Source: a virus. From it: a stretch of 21,050 nt of DNA. The notes beneath the pieces are model-generated. The model was given only the letters and a program-made list of their open reading frames with translations, was not told the origin of the DNA and did no database searches. A program made the translations under genes and the position numbers. Each line of letters opens with the position of its first letter. Position 1 is the first letter of the stretch. The stretch is from the IMG/VR virus record IMGVR_UViG_3300030389_003890, positions 1 to 21,050 of that record; one strand, written 5' to 3'. Shown here in pieces: positions 13,602 through 20,883 of the stretch.

Positions 13602-15130
13602 GAATCCTTCTCCTTGTCTATCTGTTTAAGTTTTTTAATCGCCCAATTTATCCCAGCGTCTCCGCCCCAACAGTCCCACATTATACCGCCGCAACCTTCG
13701 TCGTAGGGTACGTCTTTGTGTTGTTGGTGTCTTTTAAAACTTGCCATTCTTGCTATCGTGTCACGACTTAACGCCTGGCGGTTTGCTAATTGTTTTGCGC
13801 GTGTCCAACCCACATTAGTTCCGCAACTTGAGCCGTTTTCTTTTTTATATTTTAGGGCTCGTTTTGCGTTTGTTGTGGCAGCTTGTGGATAATCAGAATA
13901 AGTTTTATTTTCGACGTCTGCCAAAGCCTGGGCGTCTTGGTCCTGGTCAACAGGTCGAAGCGCGCCATTCACGAAATATTGGTCCCCCTCTACTCCGTAA
14001 ACTGGCTCGTCCTCTTTGCGTCTTACGTCGTTTGGCGATAAAATGCCGTTCTGGATTGCCTGGCTGTATGCCTGGTAACGAGAAGGCAAATCGCCCCGCA
14101 GTAGGTCGTTGGTGTCATGCTTAAAATAATAGTTAGATTTTTCGGCGTCTGACAGTAAAGTCATACGGAGCCGCTGTTCCCAGTTGCACAACCACGGCCG
14201 CAGCGTGTGTTTCACAAACCCCAAGTCCTGGTGCTCAATATTGCTAAAAGTCGCCTTCTCTAGGTCGTTTATTAAGTGCGCCGGCACTCTAAACAAGCCA
14301 GCTATTTGGCTTCTTGTGTACTTGCGGGACTCTAGCATTTGGGTTTCTTGGTGGTTTGGAAACGGTATATTTTTAAAAGTTGCGCCGCCTTCAAGTATCG
14401 GCGTTTTGTGTGCGTTGCTGCTTCCCTGGTAAGTGTCTTGCCAGTCTTGTTTTAATCTTTGAAAAGTGTCTTCGCTCATACTGTCGGGAAACTCTATAAT
14501 TCCACTTATGCTTGTTCCCTGTTTAAAAAACTCTCTCGTGTATTCTTCCGCATGTTTGCCGCCAGTTAGTAAGTCTTCGCCTAACTCAATCAAGCTAGAC
14601 CCTAAAAGGCTGCCAGTATTAAAACACTTTATTATTAAAACTTCGTCATTTTCTAAATATAACAAGTCGCCGGGATTGTCCGGGTCCGGGTATGTATAAA
14701 AAAGCCGGCCGCTTTCGCTGTACTCGTAGCCAAGTTTTGAAGCGTAGAGTGGGTGCAATTCTAAAACCTGCCCGCTGCCGTTTCTGATTACCTGGGCGCA
14801 GCCGTTACCTCGCAACAGCGCGTCGGTCATCATAAAAACCCGCAAGTCGTAGCTGGTCATTTCCTGGTTTGGCTGCCACCTGGTCAAATTATATAGTTCG
14901 TGGTCTTTAGCTTTGTAGCCGCCTTTGTCTGTGTTGGCATATAAACAAAGCGGCAAACTTGCCACACTTTCCGCTAGGACCCTAACGCAAGTTAAAATAT
15001 CGCTCATTTCTAGGGCATTGTCTGCCGTTACTCTTTTCCTATCAAAAACAAAACTAGACAAAGAGCCCTGCCGTTTTCCTGGCGTGTTGAAGATTGGAAC
15101 CGCTTTTTGTAAGTAGTTAAATATTCCCAT
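13598..15130 (-). CDS. Portal protein (HK97 family) with extra C-terminal domain
   Basis: The 510-residue product opens with MGIFNYLQKAV and has the HK97-type portal core. Hallmarks are ILTCVRVLAESVASLPLCLY, LTRWQPNQEMTSYDLRVFMM, LLRGNGCAQV, VLIIKCFNTGSLLGSSLIEL, TYQGSSNAHKTPILEGGATF and FRVPAHLINDLEKATFSNIE. TLRPWLCNWEQRL, ILSPNDVRRKEDEPVY and YFVNGALRPV complete the set. The portal forms the dodecameric DNA channel and docks terminase. After the normal end (about residue 400) it continues for some 104 residues with YPQAATTNAKRALKYKKENG, VGWTRAKQLANRQALSRDTI, ARMASFKRH, CGGIMWDCWGGDAGINWA and KKLKQID. I know this as an uncharacterised domain in phage head proteins, often fused to other partners. 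The start lies within the near-palindrome CATAGGTGCCTATG and has only a weak ribosome site. Confidence 0.9.
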   Translation of the reverse strand: MGIFNYLQKAVPIFNTPGKRQGSLSSFVFDRKRVTADNALEMSDILTCVRVLAESVASLPLCLYANTDKGGYKAKDHELYNLTRWQPNQEMTSYDLRVFMMTDALLRGNGCAQVIRNGSGQVLELHPLYASKLGYEYSESGRLFYTYPDPDNPGDLLYLENDEVLIIKCFNTGSLLGSSLIELGEDLLTGGKHAEEYTREFFKQGTSISGIIEFPDSMSEDTFQRLKQDWQDTYQGSSNAHKTPILEGGATFKNIPFPNHQETQMLESRKYTRSQIAGLFRVPAHLINDLEKATFSNIEHQDLGFVKHTLRPWLCNWEQRLRMTLLSDAEKSNYYFKHDTNDLLRGDLPSRYQAYSQAIQNGILSPNDVRRKEDEPVYGVEGDQYFVNGALRPVDQDQDAQALADVENKTYSDYPQAATTNAKRALKYKKENGSSCGTNVGWTRAKQLANRQALSRDTIARMASFKRHQQHKDVPYDEGCGGIMWDCWGGDAGINWAIKKLKQIDKEKDS

Positions 15131-15141
15131 AGGTGCCTATG
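15128..15141. repeat. Short palindrome over the portal start codon
   Basis: CATAGG-TG-CCTATG has two 6-base arms with a 2-base centre and includes the portal ATG (15128-15130). It could bind a dimeric regulator or be chance; no second copy was noticed. Confidence 0.3.
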
Positions 15142-15302
15142 TTACTTATTTTGTGCAAAATGTCTAATTTTTAGAAGTTGGCAATAGTTTGCAATCCTTG
15201 ACAAAAAAACCGCGGGCGTTTATTGTGTTTTTTACGTTTGGCATTACGCCGGAAGTAGGCAATTCAGCCGAAGAAACGCGCTAACTAAAAAGGGGTTAAA
15301 TT
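15142..15302. other. Divergent intergenic region between the portal gene and the plus-strand gene
   Basis: This is the only sizeable non-coding gap. It holds the plus-strand promoter and leader of the small YRG gene. On the minus strand I looked for the promoter of the structural genes and found only weak possibilities (for example TTGCAA followed 17 bases on by AAAATT), none convincing. An imperfect inverted repeat, TTGGCAATAGTTTGCAA (15179-15195), lies just before the plus-strand -35 box and could be an operator. Confidence 0.5.
15198..15226 (+). promoter_or_regulatory. Strong sigma70-type promoter for the plus-strand small gene
   Basis: TTGACA at 15198-15203 is the exact -35 consensus. 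It is followed after 17 bases by TATTGT at 15221-15226, matching five of six -10 positions. It points to the right, towards the small gene whose ATG is at 15303, leaving a leader of about 70 bases. It is the clearest promoter in the window. Confidence 0.85.
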
Positions 15303-15464
15303 ATGAAAGTAATTCAATACCGTGGCGCACCGGTAACGGCAGTCGAAGACAAGAAAGACGAAAAAACCGTTAGAAGTTATCGCGGCGCTACTTATGTTGC
15401 AAAGAAACAACAAAAAGAAAAGACAGGACCGCTAAACTACCGGGGCACTACCTGGGAAGCGTAA
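15303..15464 (+). CDS. Small YRG-repeat protein, DUF4278-like; only plus-strand gene
   Basis: This 53-codon gene is the only convincing plus-strand gene. It has its own sigma70 promoter, a good ribosome site (AAGGGG, 8 bases before the ATG) and a terminator hairpin just after the stop. The product is highly charged and contains three copies of a short motif: QYRGAPV near the start, SYRGATY at about 25-31 and NYRGTTW at the end, separated by Lys/Glu-rich linkers. YRG followed by one or two residues and an aromatic is the hallmark of DUF4278 proteins, small proteins of unknown function common in cyanobacteria and also found elsewhere. Its independent expression and orientation, opposite to all virion genes, mark it as a possible moron, that is, cargo expressed apart from the lytic programme. 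Function unknown. Confidence 0.72.
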   Translation: MKVIQYRGAPVTAVEDKKDEKTVRSYRGATYVAKKQQKEKTGPLNYRGTTWEA

Positions 15465-15466
15465 CC

Positions 15467-15492
15467 AAAAAAAAAGGCGCCGCAATGGCGCC
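15467..15492 (-). terminator. Intrinsic terminator ending the packaging module (possibly bidirectional)
   Basis: GGCGCC-GCAAT-GGCGCC (15476-15492) forms a six-pair GC stem with a 5-base loop. On the minus strand it is followed directly by nine T residues (15467-15475), an excellent terminator for the genes to the right. On the plus strand a T9 run also follows, but only 11 bases later (15504-15512), so termination of the small plus-strand gene is likely but weaker. Confidence 0.87.
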
Positions 15493-15514
15493 CGTCTCCT
15501 TTCTTTTTTTTTCG

Positions 15515-15685
15515 CTAGATTTCTATTTTATGTTTAAGGATTTTTTCAGCTAATACGTCGTAGATTTCTTGCCCGTCTGTTGTTAGGCGGTCATAATCCC
15601 AACCTAACTCGTTCAGTAAAAAACGCGGCGATTTTTCGCGTAGTTTGTTTATTCTTGTTTTTTTGTCTTCTAGGTGTGGTCTCAT
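15515..15685 (-). CDS. Small hypothetical protein (56 aa)
   Basis: This short frame starts with an ATG in a TAATG overlap with the previous gene and has a GGGGCG ribosome-like site upstream. It ends 22 bases before the terminator hairpin. The 56-residue product begins MRPHLEDKKTRINKLREKSP and continues RFLLNELGWDYDRLTTDGQE before IYDVLAEKILKHKIEI. It is charged and helical, with no membrane segment. I do not recognise it. The overlap and the terminator behind it support that it is a real last gene of the operon. Confidence 0.6.
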   Translation of the reverse strand: MRPHLEDKKTRINKLREKSPRFLLNELGWDYDRLTTDGQEIYDVLAEKILKHKIEI

Positions 15686-15888
15686 TATTTCGCCCCTTCC
15701 GCTGCCTGGATTGACTCCGCTAGTTTTCTTATAGTTAGCGAGATTTTTTCGATATGATAAACAGCGAAATCGCTTCGCTTTCTTTCAATATCTCGCGACA
15801 ATTTGCCGGCTTTGTAGTCCATTGTTTGAATTGATTTTTTTAATTTTATAAAAAACAAAATAGAAATTTTAATTAGTAAATTTTTCAT
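15685..15888 (-). CDS. Small hypothetical protein (67 aa), N-terminal hydrophobic segment
   Basis: A 67-residue product with an N-terminal hydrophobic segment (MKNLLIKISILFFIKLKKS) that could be a membrane anchor or signal-like helix. A basic/acidic helical part follows (DYKAGKLSRDIERKRSDFAV) and a C-terminal heptad-like helix (IEKISLTIRKLAESIQAAEG). The ATG at 15888 has AAAGGGG about 8 bases upstream. An alternative start at the internal Met of TMDYKAGK would remove the hydrophobic part. It overlaps the next gene by one base. No family recognised; a small membrane-anchored coiled-coil protein is the simplest description. Confidence 0.55.
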   Translation of the reverse strand: MKNLLIKISILFFIKLKKSIQTMDYKAGKLSRDIERKRSDFAVYHIEKISLTIRKLAESIQAAEGAK

Positions 15889-15906
15889 TTTTTGCGCCCC
15901 TTTCTT

Positions 15907-16236
15907 TTATATTCTACGACCTAAAAACTTTTCAACTTCCCAGACTGCTTCAACGTCTCCCAGGGCGTCGATTTGGCTGTCTTCAATTATTGAATGTTCC
16001 CCACCTGGTCCGAATGTGTCGCAAAAATTCATAATTTTGCCGCGAGTCATTCCGCTTTCGCTAAAAAGTTCTTCCTCGTGTCCTTTTCTAAAGTTTCGCA
16101 TTGTATCAAAGAACAAAGCCCAGCTGGCAACGTGTAAAATGTCGTCTACTTGGTCCATTTTATACTGCACGGCTTCGCGGATTACTTCTAGTGTTGTTGT
16201 TTCTTCTTGGTTTTTTGTTTTTTCTGCTGCGTTCAT
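15907..16236 (-). CDS. Hypothetical protein (109 aa)
   Basis: I choose the ATG at 16236 because GGAG lies 8 bases upstream; the longer frame from 16278 has no ribosome site. The 109-residue product begins MNAAEKTKNQEETTTLEVIR and continues with helices VQYKMDQVDDILHVASWALF and FDTMRNFRKGHEEELFSESG. It then has FCDTFGPGGEHSIIEDSQID and ends VWEVEKFLGRRI. It is acidic and all-helical in appearance, with no membrane segment or known motif. It is the first gene after the 101-base gap behind the Dam-like gene, followed by two further small genes up to the terminator. I cannot assign a function. Confidence 0.6.
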   Translation of the reverse strand: MNAAEKTKNQEETTTLEVIREAVQYKMDQVDDILHVASWALFFDTMRNFRKGHEEELFSESGMTRGKIMNFCDTFGPGGEHSIIEDSQIDALGDVEAVWEVEKFLGRRI

Positions 16237-16340
16237 TTTTTTTTCTCCATAAGTGGCAGGCACCGCGCCCGCCTTCATTATTAAAGTGCCTTACTTTTGG
16301 GGTGTTTGTCTATCCCTAATGTCACTTTTTTTTTACATTA
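16237..16340 (-). promoter_or_regulatory. Intergenic leader with inverted repeats before the 109-aa gene
   Basis: The gap between the Dam-like gene and the next gene holds two inverted repeats. TAATGT (16317-16322) and ACATTA (16335-16340) flank a T-rich centre. AGGCAC (16258-16263) can pair with GTGCCT (16286-16291), extended by AAGT/ACTT outside. The second would form a leader hairpin just ahead of the ribosome site at 16245-16248. No convincing promoter boxes are seen on the minus strand. A regulatory role is a guess. Confidence 0.3.
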
Positions 16341-16727
16341 CAACACAAAAAGTAGACAGGGGTGAAGTTCTCTTTGTGGGCATGGGTTCGGCTCTAGTGT
16401 TTTTAAGTCTAGCCACCTGGGGCAGCCTATAAATTCAACTTCAGCCCCGGCATAATGTAAGACGTTTGCAGCTTTTGACTGATAACTTGGCAAAATTAAA
16501 GCCGTTAACTTGTTGTTTTCGTCTCTTTCTTTTATTGCTTTTCTAACCCACTTCATTACTCCACCAGTAAAAGGCGGATTAACGTAGTTTCTTTCTCCCC
16601 AGGCAACAGCTAAACCGTCAAAGCCTGGCGGCCGCGGATTTGGGCACGGGTCAAAATCAAATAAAAATCTTGAGTTTAGTTCGTTGTATAGTTCGGGCGG
16701 TGTTACCCAGTAAAGTTTCTCGCTCAT
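16338..16727 (-). CDS. Phage Dam-like DNA N6-adenine methyltransferase (short form)
   Basis: The 129-residue product matches the phage Dam family of adenine methyltransferases. It has W-x-TPPELYNELNSRF at the start, FDFDPCPNP (residues 23-31), where the family has its Asp-rich AdoMet-contacting loop, and the catalytic NPPF at 50-53 preceded by W43 and N47. ALILPSYQSKAANVLHYAG and EVEFIGCPRWL follow. It transfers a methyl group from AdoMet to adenine. Family members are usually about 150-170 residues, so this is short and may lack part of the C-terminus, ending HPCLLFVL. The ATG is in a TAATG overlap with the HTH gene and has GGAG 8 bases upstream. Specificity cannot be read from the sequence; the striking shortage of GATC in this genome is relevant. 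Confidence 0.75.
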   Translation of the reverse strand: MSEKLYWVTPPELYNELNSRFLFDFDPCPNPRPPGFDGLAVAWGERNYVNPPFTGGVMKWVRKAIKERDENNKLTALILPSYQSKAANVLHYAGAEVEFIGCPRWLDLKTLEPNPCPQRELHPCLLFVL

Positions 16728-16945
16728 TATATGCTCCTAATTCTTGGCCTGTTGTAGTCACTAGCTACAAAGTCCGGGTTTTTTTCAAAAAATTCATCGA
16801 CCCAGTTTTTTTTAGTCCTGGGCGGGCTTCCTTTTACTTTGCCGCCGCTTGCTTGCAGTCCTGCTTTCTGCATTGCTGTAACCGTCCAAACTGAAACCCC
16901 GGCGTAGTCTGCTATTTCCTGGCGTCCAACTAACCACTCACTCAT
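16727..16945 (-). CDS. Small helix-turn-helix DNA-binding protein
   Basis: The 72-residue product starts MSEWLVGRQEIADYAGVSVW, with a helix-turn-helix at about residues 7-30 (VGRQEIADYAGVSVWTVTAM then QKAGL). This is the winged-helix type shared by excisionases, MerR-like proteins and the DNA-binding domain of lambda terminase small subunit Nu1. A basic wing follows (SGGKVKGSPPRTKKNWVDEF). It overlaps the large terminase stop (ATGA at 16942-16945). Being next to the terminase it may bind the packaging site or regulate packaging genes, but an excisionase-like or other role is possible. The fold call is firm; the role is inference. Confidence 0.7.
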   Translation of the reverse strand: MSEWLVGRQEIADYAGVSVWTVTAMQKAGLQASGGKVKGSPPRTKKNWVDEFFEKNPDFVASDYNRPRIRSI

Positions 16946-18633
16946 AAGACACGCAGCCCCCTGTCTTCGTATGGTGTTTCTTTTGGTTTGTCCTGGTTCA
17001 AATACATTCCCAGGGCAACAATAGCGGCAACAAGTCCGTCAATTCTTCCGCCGCTGCTTTTTGCTTTGTCGGGTTTTTTATTCCCGGCAGCGTCTAGGCT
17101 TATGGTGCAATTCGCCAGGTTATATTTTAGCACCGGGTCCCCCAAGTGCTGCAACTCTCCGCCTACTACTAAACGTTCAAACTCTGACGTTGGGCTAGCC
17201 ATAGAAACGAAGCCCATTCCGAAACCTTTAAGTTCTTTTCCTTCTCTCTCCAGGCTGGAGACTAGTTCCCCGGCAAAATGTCGATCGTATCCAAAATCTA
17301 AAACGTTAAACTGGCCGTACCTGGTCAAAATACTTTCTTTTATAAAATCCCAGTCGGTTGTCTTTCCTAGTGTAAGCGTTAGGCTGTGTTCAGCTGCCCA
17401 ATATCCATAAGGGACGCCGTCGCGGTCTTCTCTTAATTTTAAGTCATGTTCTGGAATAAAAAAGTCAACCAGCACGGTTGCTTTGCCTAGTCCTTTTTGA
17501 ACCGGGAAAAAATAAGCGCAAGCCGACAGGTCGTTTACCCTGGCAAGGTCCATTCCGCCGTAACATTGCAAGCCGTAAAGGTCAGACTCTTTCAGTTGTT
17601 TGTTTTCGCATGCGTCCCATGCTGCTGTTCTCAACCATTGCGAAGCCGTATCGGTCCAAATGTTAAGTTCTTTGTTCATAAACTGCGACAACGTGCTAGG
17701 TACTTGTGCTACTTTTTTTGCTTGTTGTTTCATGTAGGCTAGTTCTTTGCCCTGGTTTAAGTTTGGGTTTGCAATGAACCAGGTTTTCTCGTCGTTCCAC
17801 TTTTCTTCGTCTTCTTCGTCGCAAGTATAGATAACGCCGAACTTATTTTCTGCGTCTATTTGATTTTCTAAAATTCTTATTAAGTGCGCCCGCTCCTGGT
17901 AACAAATACCTTCCCGGTCGTAGCCTGCGGTTGTAATGCTAATCATGTGATAATTACTACGAGCGCCGAAAGACTGCGCAAAAACTGCCCACAAATCGCC
18001 GCCATTTTTTCCCCAGTTGTGCAACTCGTCTGCATATATAGCTAACGGGTTCAATCCGTCCAGGCGTCGCGAGTCTGAACCGACAGGACGCAAAAAACTA
18101 CTTCGCCCGGTGTTTGATACAAACAAAGTGCTGCGGCCTGTTAAATGTTCGTAGACCGCCTGCAATTCTTCCGACTGTCTCACATACTGAACCGCATCAC
18201 TAAACAACAACTTCGCCTGGTCCTCTTTAGTTGCTACGCAATAAGTCTCGCAGCCTGTTCTTTCAATAAAAGCCGAGTCATAAAGCGCAGCACCTGCAAG
18301 CATTGTAGTTTTGCCGTTCTTCCTGGGTATCTCAATATAGGAAAAGTTAAAACGCCACTCGTCTGTTTCTTTTTTTAGCCAGCCATATATTGAACCAAAA
18401 ACAAAATACTGCCAGGGCAACAACTCGAAAACTTGCCCGGCGTACTGTCCTTTGTAATGTTTTAAATATTTAGTAAATTTATAAAACCGCGCCGCAGCTT
18501 CCGGGCTCCAATAATAGGGCCAGTCTTTTTTTTCTAAATCTTTCAGATGCCTTTCACATGCTAAACGAACAAAACGACAAGCCGCCTGTTTTCCGTTTAC
18601 TACATCTTCGGCGTATTTAGTCGCTGGGTCCAA
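16942..18633 (-). CDS. Terminase large subunit
   Basis: The 563-residue product is an HK97-type large terminase, the motor that pumps DNA into the prohead and cuts it. The ATPase half has an adenine-motif-like LLPWQYFVFGSIYGW (72-86) and Walker A PRKNGKTT (103-110). Walker B is LAIYADELH (197-205, with D202 and E203) and the coupling motif ISITTAG is near 231-237. The nuclease half has GGMDLARVNDLSA (D362), VLDFGYDRH (D446, D450) and RIDGLVAAI (D532) as metal-binding acids. The start appears to be TTG at 18633, because GGAGG lies 6 bases upstream and no ATG is near; it overlaps the small subunit gene by 17 bases. All key residues are present, so the enzyme should be active. Confidence 0.95.
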   Translation of the reverse strand: MDPATKYAEDVVNGKQAACRFVRLACERHLKDLEKKDWPYYWSPEAAARFYKFTKYLKHYKGQYAGQVFELLPWQYFVFGSIYGWLKKETDEWRFNFSYIEIPRKNGKTTMLAGAALYDSAFIERTGCETYCVATKEDQAKLLFSDAVQYVRQSEELQAVYEHLTGRSTLFVSNTGRSSFLRPVGSDSRRLDGLNPLAIYADELHNWGKNGGDLWAVFAQSFGARSNYHMISITTAGYDREGICYQERAHLIRILENQIDAENKFGVIYTCDEEDEEKWNDEKTWFIANPNLNQGKELAYMKQQAKKVAQVPSTLSQFMNKELNIWTDTASQWLRTAAWDACENKQLKESDLYGLQCYGGMDLARVNDLSACAYFFPVQKGLGKATVLVDFFIPEHDLKLREDRDGVPYGYWAAEHSLTLTLGKTTDWDFIKESILTRYGQFNVLDFGYDRHFAGELVSSLEREGKELKGFGMGFVSMASPTSEFERLVVGGELQHLGDPVLKYNLANCTISLDAAGNKKPDKAKSSGGRIDGLVAAIVALGMYLNQDKPKETPYEDRGLRVL

Positions 18634-19267
18634 AAAATTCCTCCCGTATGTCTGTTGTTCCGGTTATGTTTTTTGCTTCTGCTGGGAATATTTTATCGCG
18701 CAGCTTATCCATTCGAGCAAGGACCGACTGTAGTTGCGTATAGAGTGGGTTTGTATATTGTCCGCCTGTCTTGTCGCTAATTAGTACGGGTCCCGTTATT
18801 TGAAGGTTTCTTCTTAACATTGCAGCCTCTGCCTTTGTTGCTGCGTACTCATTAACCCTTTCCAGGTCGTCTTCTGTGTATGCCCTCAATTTTAGCAAGG
18901 AGTCCAGTTCGGCGTTGCGTATTTTCTCAAATAAAGCCGCCTCGTCTAGTCGTTTCTTTTCGTCTATTGTTGTTCTGTCTACTTTGTCCAAATACCACAA
19001 GATAGCCTGGCGGTCTCCGTTTTTTATAAGCTGCACTAGCTGGTTCTTTGCTTCTAGCGGTAGCTTTTGTTTTAAAAATGCCATTCGCTCCGCAAATTCG
19101 GGGTTTTTTTGCAAATGGCTGTAGAAAGTTTGCCGGGCTATTCCTGCATACGCGCAAGCCTGGGAATCATTAGCACCAATAGAAAAAGCCTGTTCGAGTT
19201 TTTGGACAACTGACTCGCTAAACGCGCTAGGTCTTCCGCCTTTACTTTTTGCGGGTTTGTTAGTCAC
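18617..19267 (-). CDS. Terminase small subunit
   Basis: The 216-residue product sits immediately before the large subunit gene. It starts at GTG (19267) with AGGAG 8 bases upstream. Residues 12-55 are a helix-turn-helix region (GRPSAFSESVVQKLEQAFSI, then ACAYAGIARQTFYSHLQKNP), the DNA-recognition domain of many small terminases. A helical middle follows (about 70-150). The last part, YTNPLYTQLQSVLARMDKLR with DKIFPAEAKNITGTTD, resembles the C-terminal motif of P27-type small subunits. It would bind the packaging site and present DNA to the large subunit. The mix of an N-terminal HTH with a P27-like C-terminus is notable but may be normal for this group. Confidence 0.8.
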   Translation of the reverse strand: MTNKPAKSKGGRPSAFSESVVQKLEQAFSIGANDSQACAYAGIARQTFYSHLQKNPEFAERMAFLKQKLPLEAKNQLVQLIKNGDRQAILWYLDKVDRTTIDEKKRLDEAALFEKIRNAELDSLLKLRAYTEDDLERVNEYAATKAEAAMLRRNLQITGPVLISDKTGGQYTNPLYTQLQSVLARMDKLRDKIFPAEAKNITGTTDIREEFFGPSD

Positions 19268-19323
19268 TTGCTTCTCTCCTGGTTCTTTTATGTAAAAAAT
19301 AACACAACAAAAAACAAAGCCAT

Positions 19324-20883
19324 TTAGTCTTCATCTTTTACCGCCTTTTCTCCTGTCATATCTTCCCAGCGTTTAATTGTTGTTTCAATGTATTCGGGTT
19401 TTAATTCTAGCCCGTAACATATCCGCCCGGTTTTTTCTGCTGCTACTAATGTTGAGCCAGAACCTAGGAACGGTTCGAGTACAATATCCCCAGGCGCTGC
19501 GCTTGTTTTTAGAATCCTTGCCATTAGGTCGACTGGTTTTGGTGTTGCGTGTCCGTGTCTATCTTCCCCCCAGACTCTTTCAAAGTTCCAAACGTCGCGC
19601 ATAATATCGTGCCCGTTATCAAAGTAACTCCGCATTTCTTCGTGCCCTTCTCTAAAGAAAGTAACGCCTTTCTTTTCCCACTCTGTTTTTATTTCTCTGT
19701 GTGGTTTCTCAAAACAACCAGGACAAGCCAGCGCTAGTTTTCTGTAATGGTGCCTGGCTATTATTTGAAATTGTGACTCTGTGAACCAATGACTCCACAT
19801 TTGAACCCCTGTAATTTCTTTTAGTCTTTCTTTGTTTGGTTTTCCGTTTTCAAAAATAAGCCCGGCTTTTTTAGCTTCCTCTTGTTGATACGTTAAAAGC
19901 GGCCGCCATATTTCCGGAAAATCATAGCTGTTTATGTTGCCGATAAATTGTTGCCCAAATTGAAAAAATAAAATTCTTTCGGTTGCTTCTGCGTACTGTG
20001 TCATAAGTTCGGACTTCATGCCTGGCGTAGTTCCTTTGTCCCAAATTATCTCGTTTCTTAATTCTAGGCGCTCACTATCTGCCAGTCCTGCTTTATACCA
20101 CAAACGCCATAGCTGCGGCGCCTGTCCCCAAATGTACGCGCTGCCTTTATCTGTCACATGTGGGCGGCATGCTGTCCACCAGCTCATTTGAAACGCGTCT
20201 AGTTTGTCGTCGTAAAGGTTGTCATTTTCTACGCCGTCGCTTTCTTTTCCCATTCCGTAGGGTGGGTCTGCGTGTAGCAGGGTTGCTTTTTCTGTTTTAA
20301 ATAAACGCGCTAAATTTTCGGCGCTTGTGCAGTCATCACATAAAACACGATGGGACCCTAAAACATACAAGTCGCCAGGTTTAACATAAACGGCCGCGCT
20401 TTCTATTTCGACTTCGTCCAGTTCGTGTTCTTCGTCTTCTTCCTGGTCTTCGACAAGCTGCGGCCCCTCGTAGCCTGTTAGTTCAATGTCAAAATTTTCA
20501 AAAACTGGATCGAGTAACAGGTCGTCGATTAAATCTAGGTCAATTTGTGCAAATTCTGCCAGTCTATTGTCTGCGATTAGGTCCGCATATTCTGACGCCT
20601 GGTTCTCGTAGTCTTGATATTCTACGGGGACTTTTTCAACCTGCAACAATTTAGCCGCTTCTAGTCTTCCGTGTCCTTTTACAATAAAACCGGAAAGGTT
20701 ACTTATTGTTATATTTTGCCGCCAGCCCTGGTTCCTAATAATTTTTGCCAGGGTTGCCACTTGGTTGTCCGGGTGTATGTTTGGGTTTTTTGGGTTTGGT
20801 ACTAGTTCCGTTATGTCTTTTAACTCGTCAAAGCTGCAAAAGACCGGAACCCCGCTAGCTTCTGTTCTTGGTTTTATGCTCAT
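19324..20883 (-). CDS. ParB-like nuclease domain / DNA methyltransferase fusion
   Basis: I place the start at the ATG at 20883 (AGGAAA just upstream), overlapping the preceding stop in ATGA; a longer frame from 20931 has no ribosome site. Residues 22-140 are a ParB/sulfiredoxin-like domain (ELVPNPKNPNIHPDNQVATL, VKGHGRLEAAKLL, LIADNRLAE). After an acidic linker (142-162) comes a beta-class AdoMet methyltransferase. The catalytic DPPY (206-209) precedes the AdoMet motif FLGSGST (472-478), with HATPKPVDLMARIL just before. It should methylate adenine N6 or cytosine N4. The insertion between motifs (about 230-440) is long and includes CPGCFEKPH. ParB-methyltransferase fusions are frequent in phages and prophages, next to terminase genes; they may protect or mark phage DNA. 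Target sequence unknown. Confidence 0.88.
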   Translation of the reverse strand: MSIKPRTEASGVPVFCSFDELKDITELVPNPKNPNIHPDNQVATLAKIIRNQGWRQNITISNLSGFIVKGHGRLEAAKLLQVEKVPVEYQDYENQASEYADLIADNRLAEFAQIDLDLIDDLLLDPVFENFDIELTGYEGPQLVEDQEEDEEHELDEVEIESAAVYVKPGDLYVLGSHRVLCDDCTSAENLARLFKTEKATLLHADPPYGMGKESDGVENDNLYDDKLDAFQMSWWTACRPHVTDKGSAYIWGQAPQLWRLWYKAGLADSERLELRNEIIWDKGTTPGMKSELMTQYAEATERILFFQFGQQFIGNINSYDFPEIWRPLLTYQQEEAKKAGLIFENGKPNKERLKEITGVQMWSHWFTESQFQIIARHHYRKLALACPGCFEKPHREIKTEWEKKGVTFFREGHEEMRSYFDNGHDIMRDVWNFERVWGEDRHGHATPKPVDLMARILKTSAAPGDIVLEPFLGSGSTLVAAEKTGRICYGLELKPEYIETTIKRWEDMTGEKAVKDED

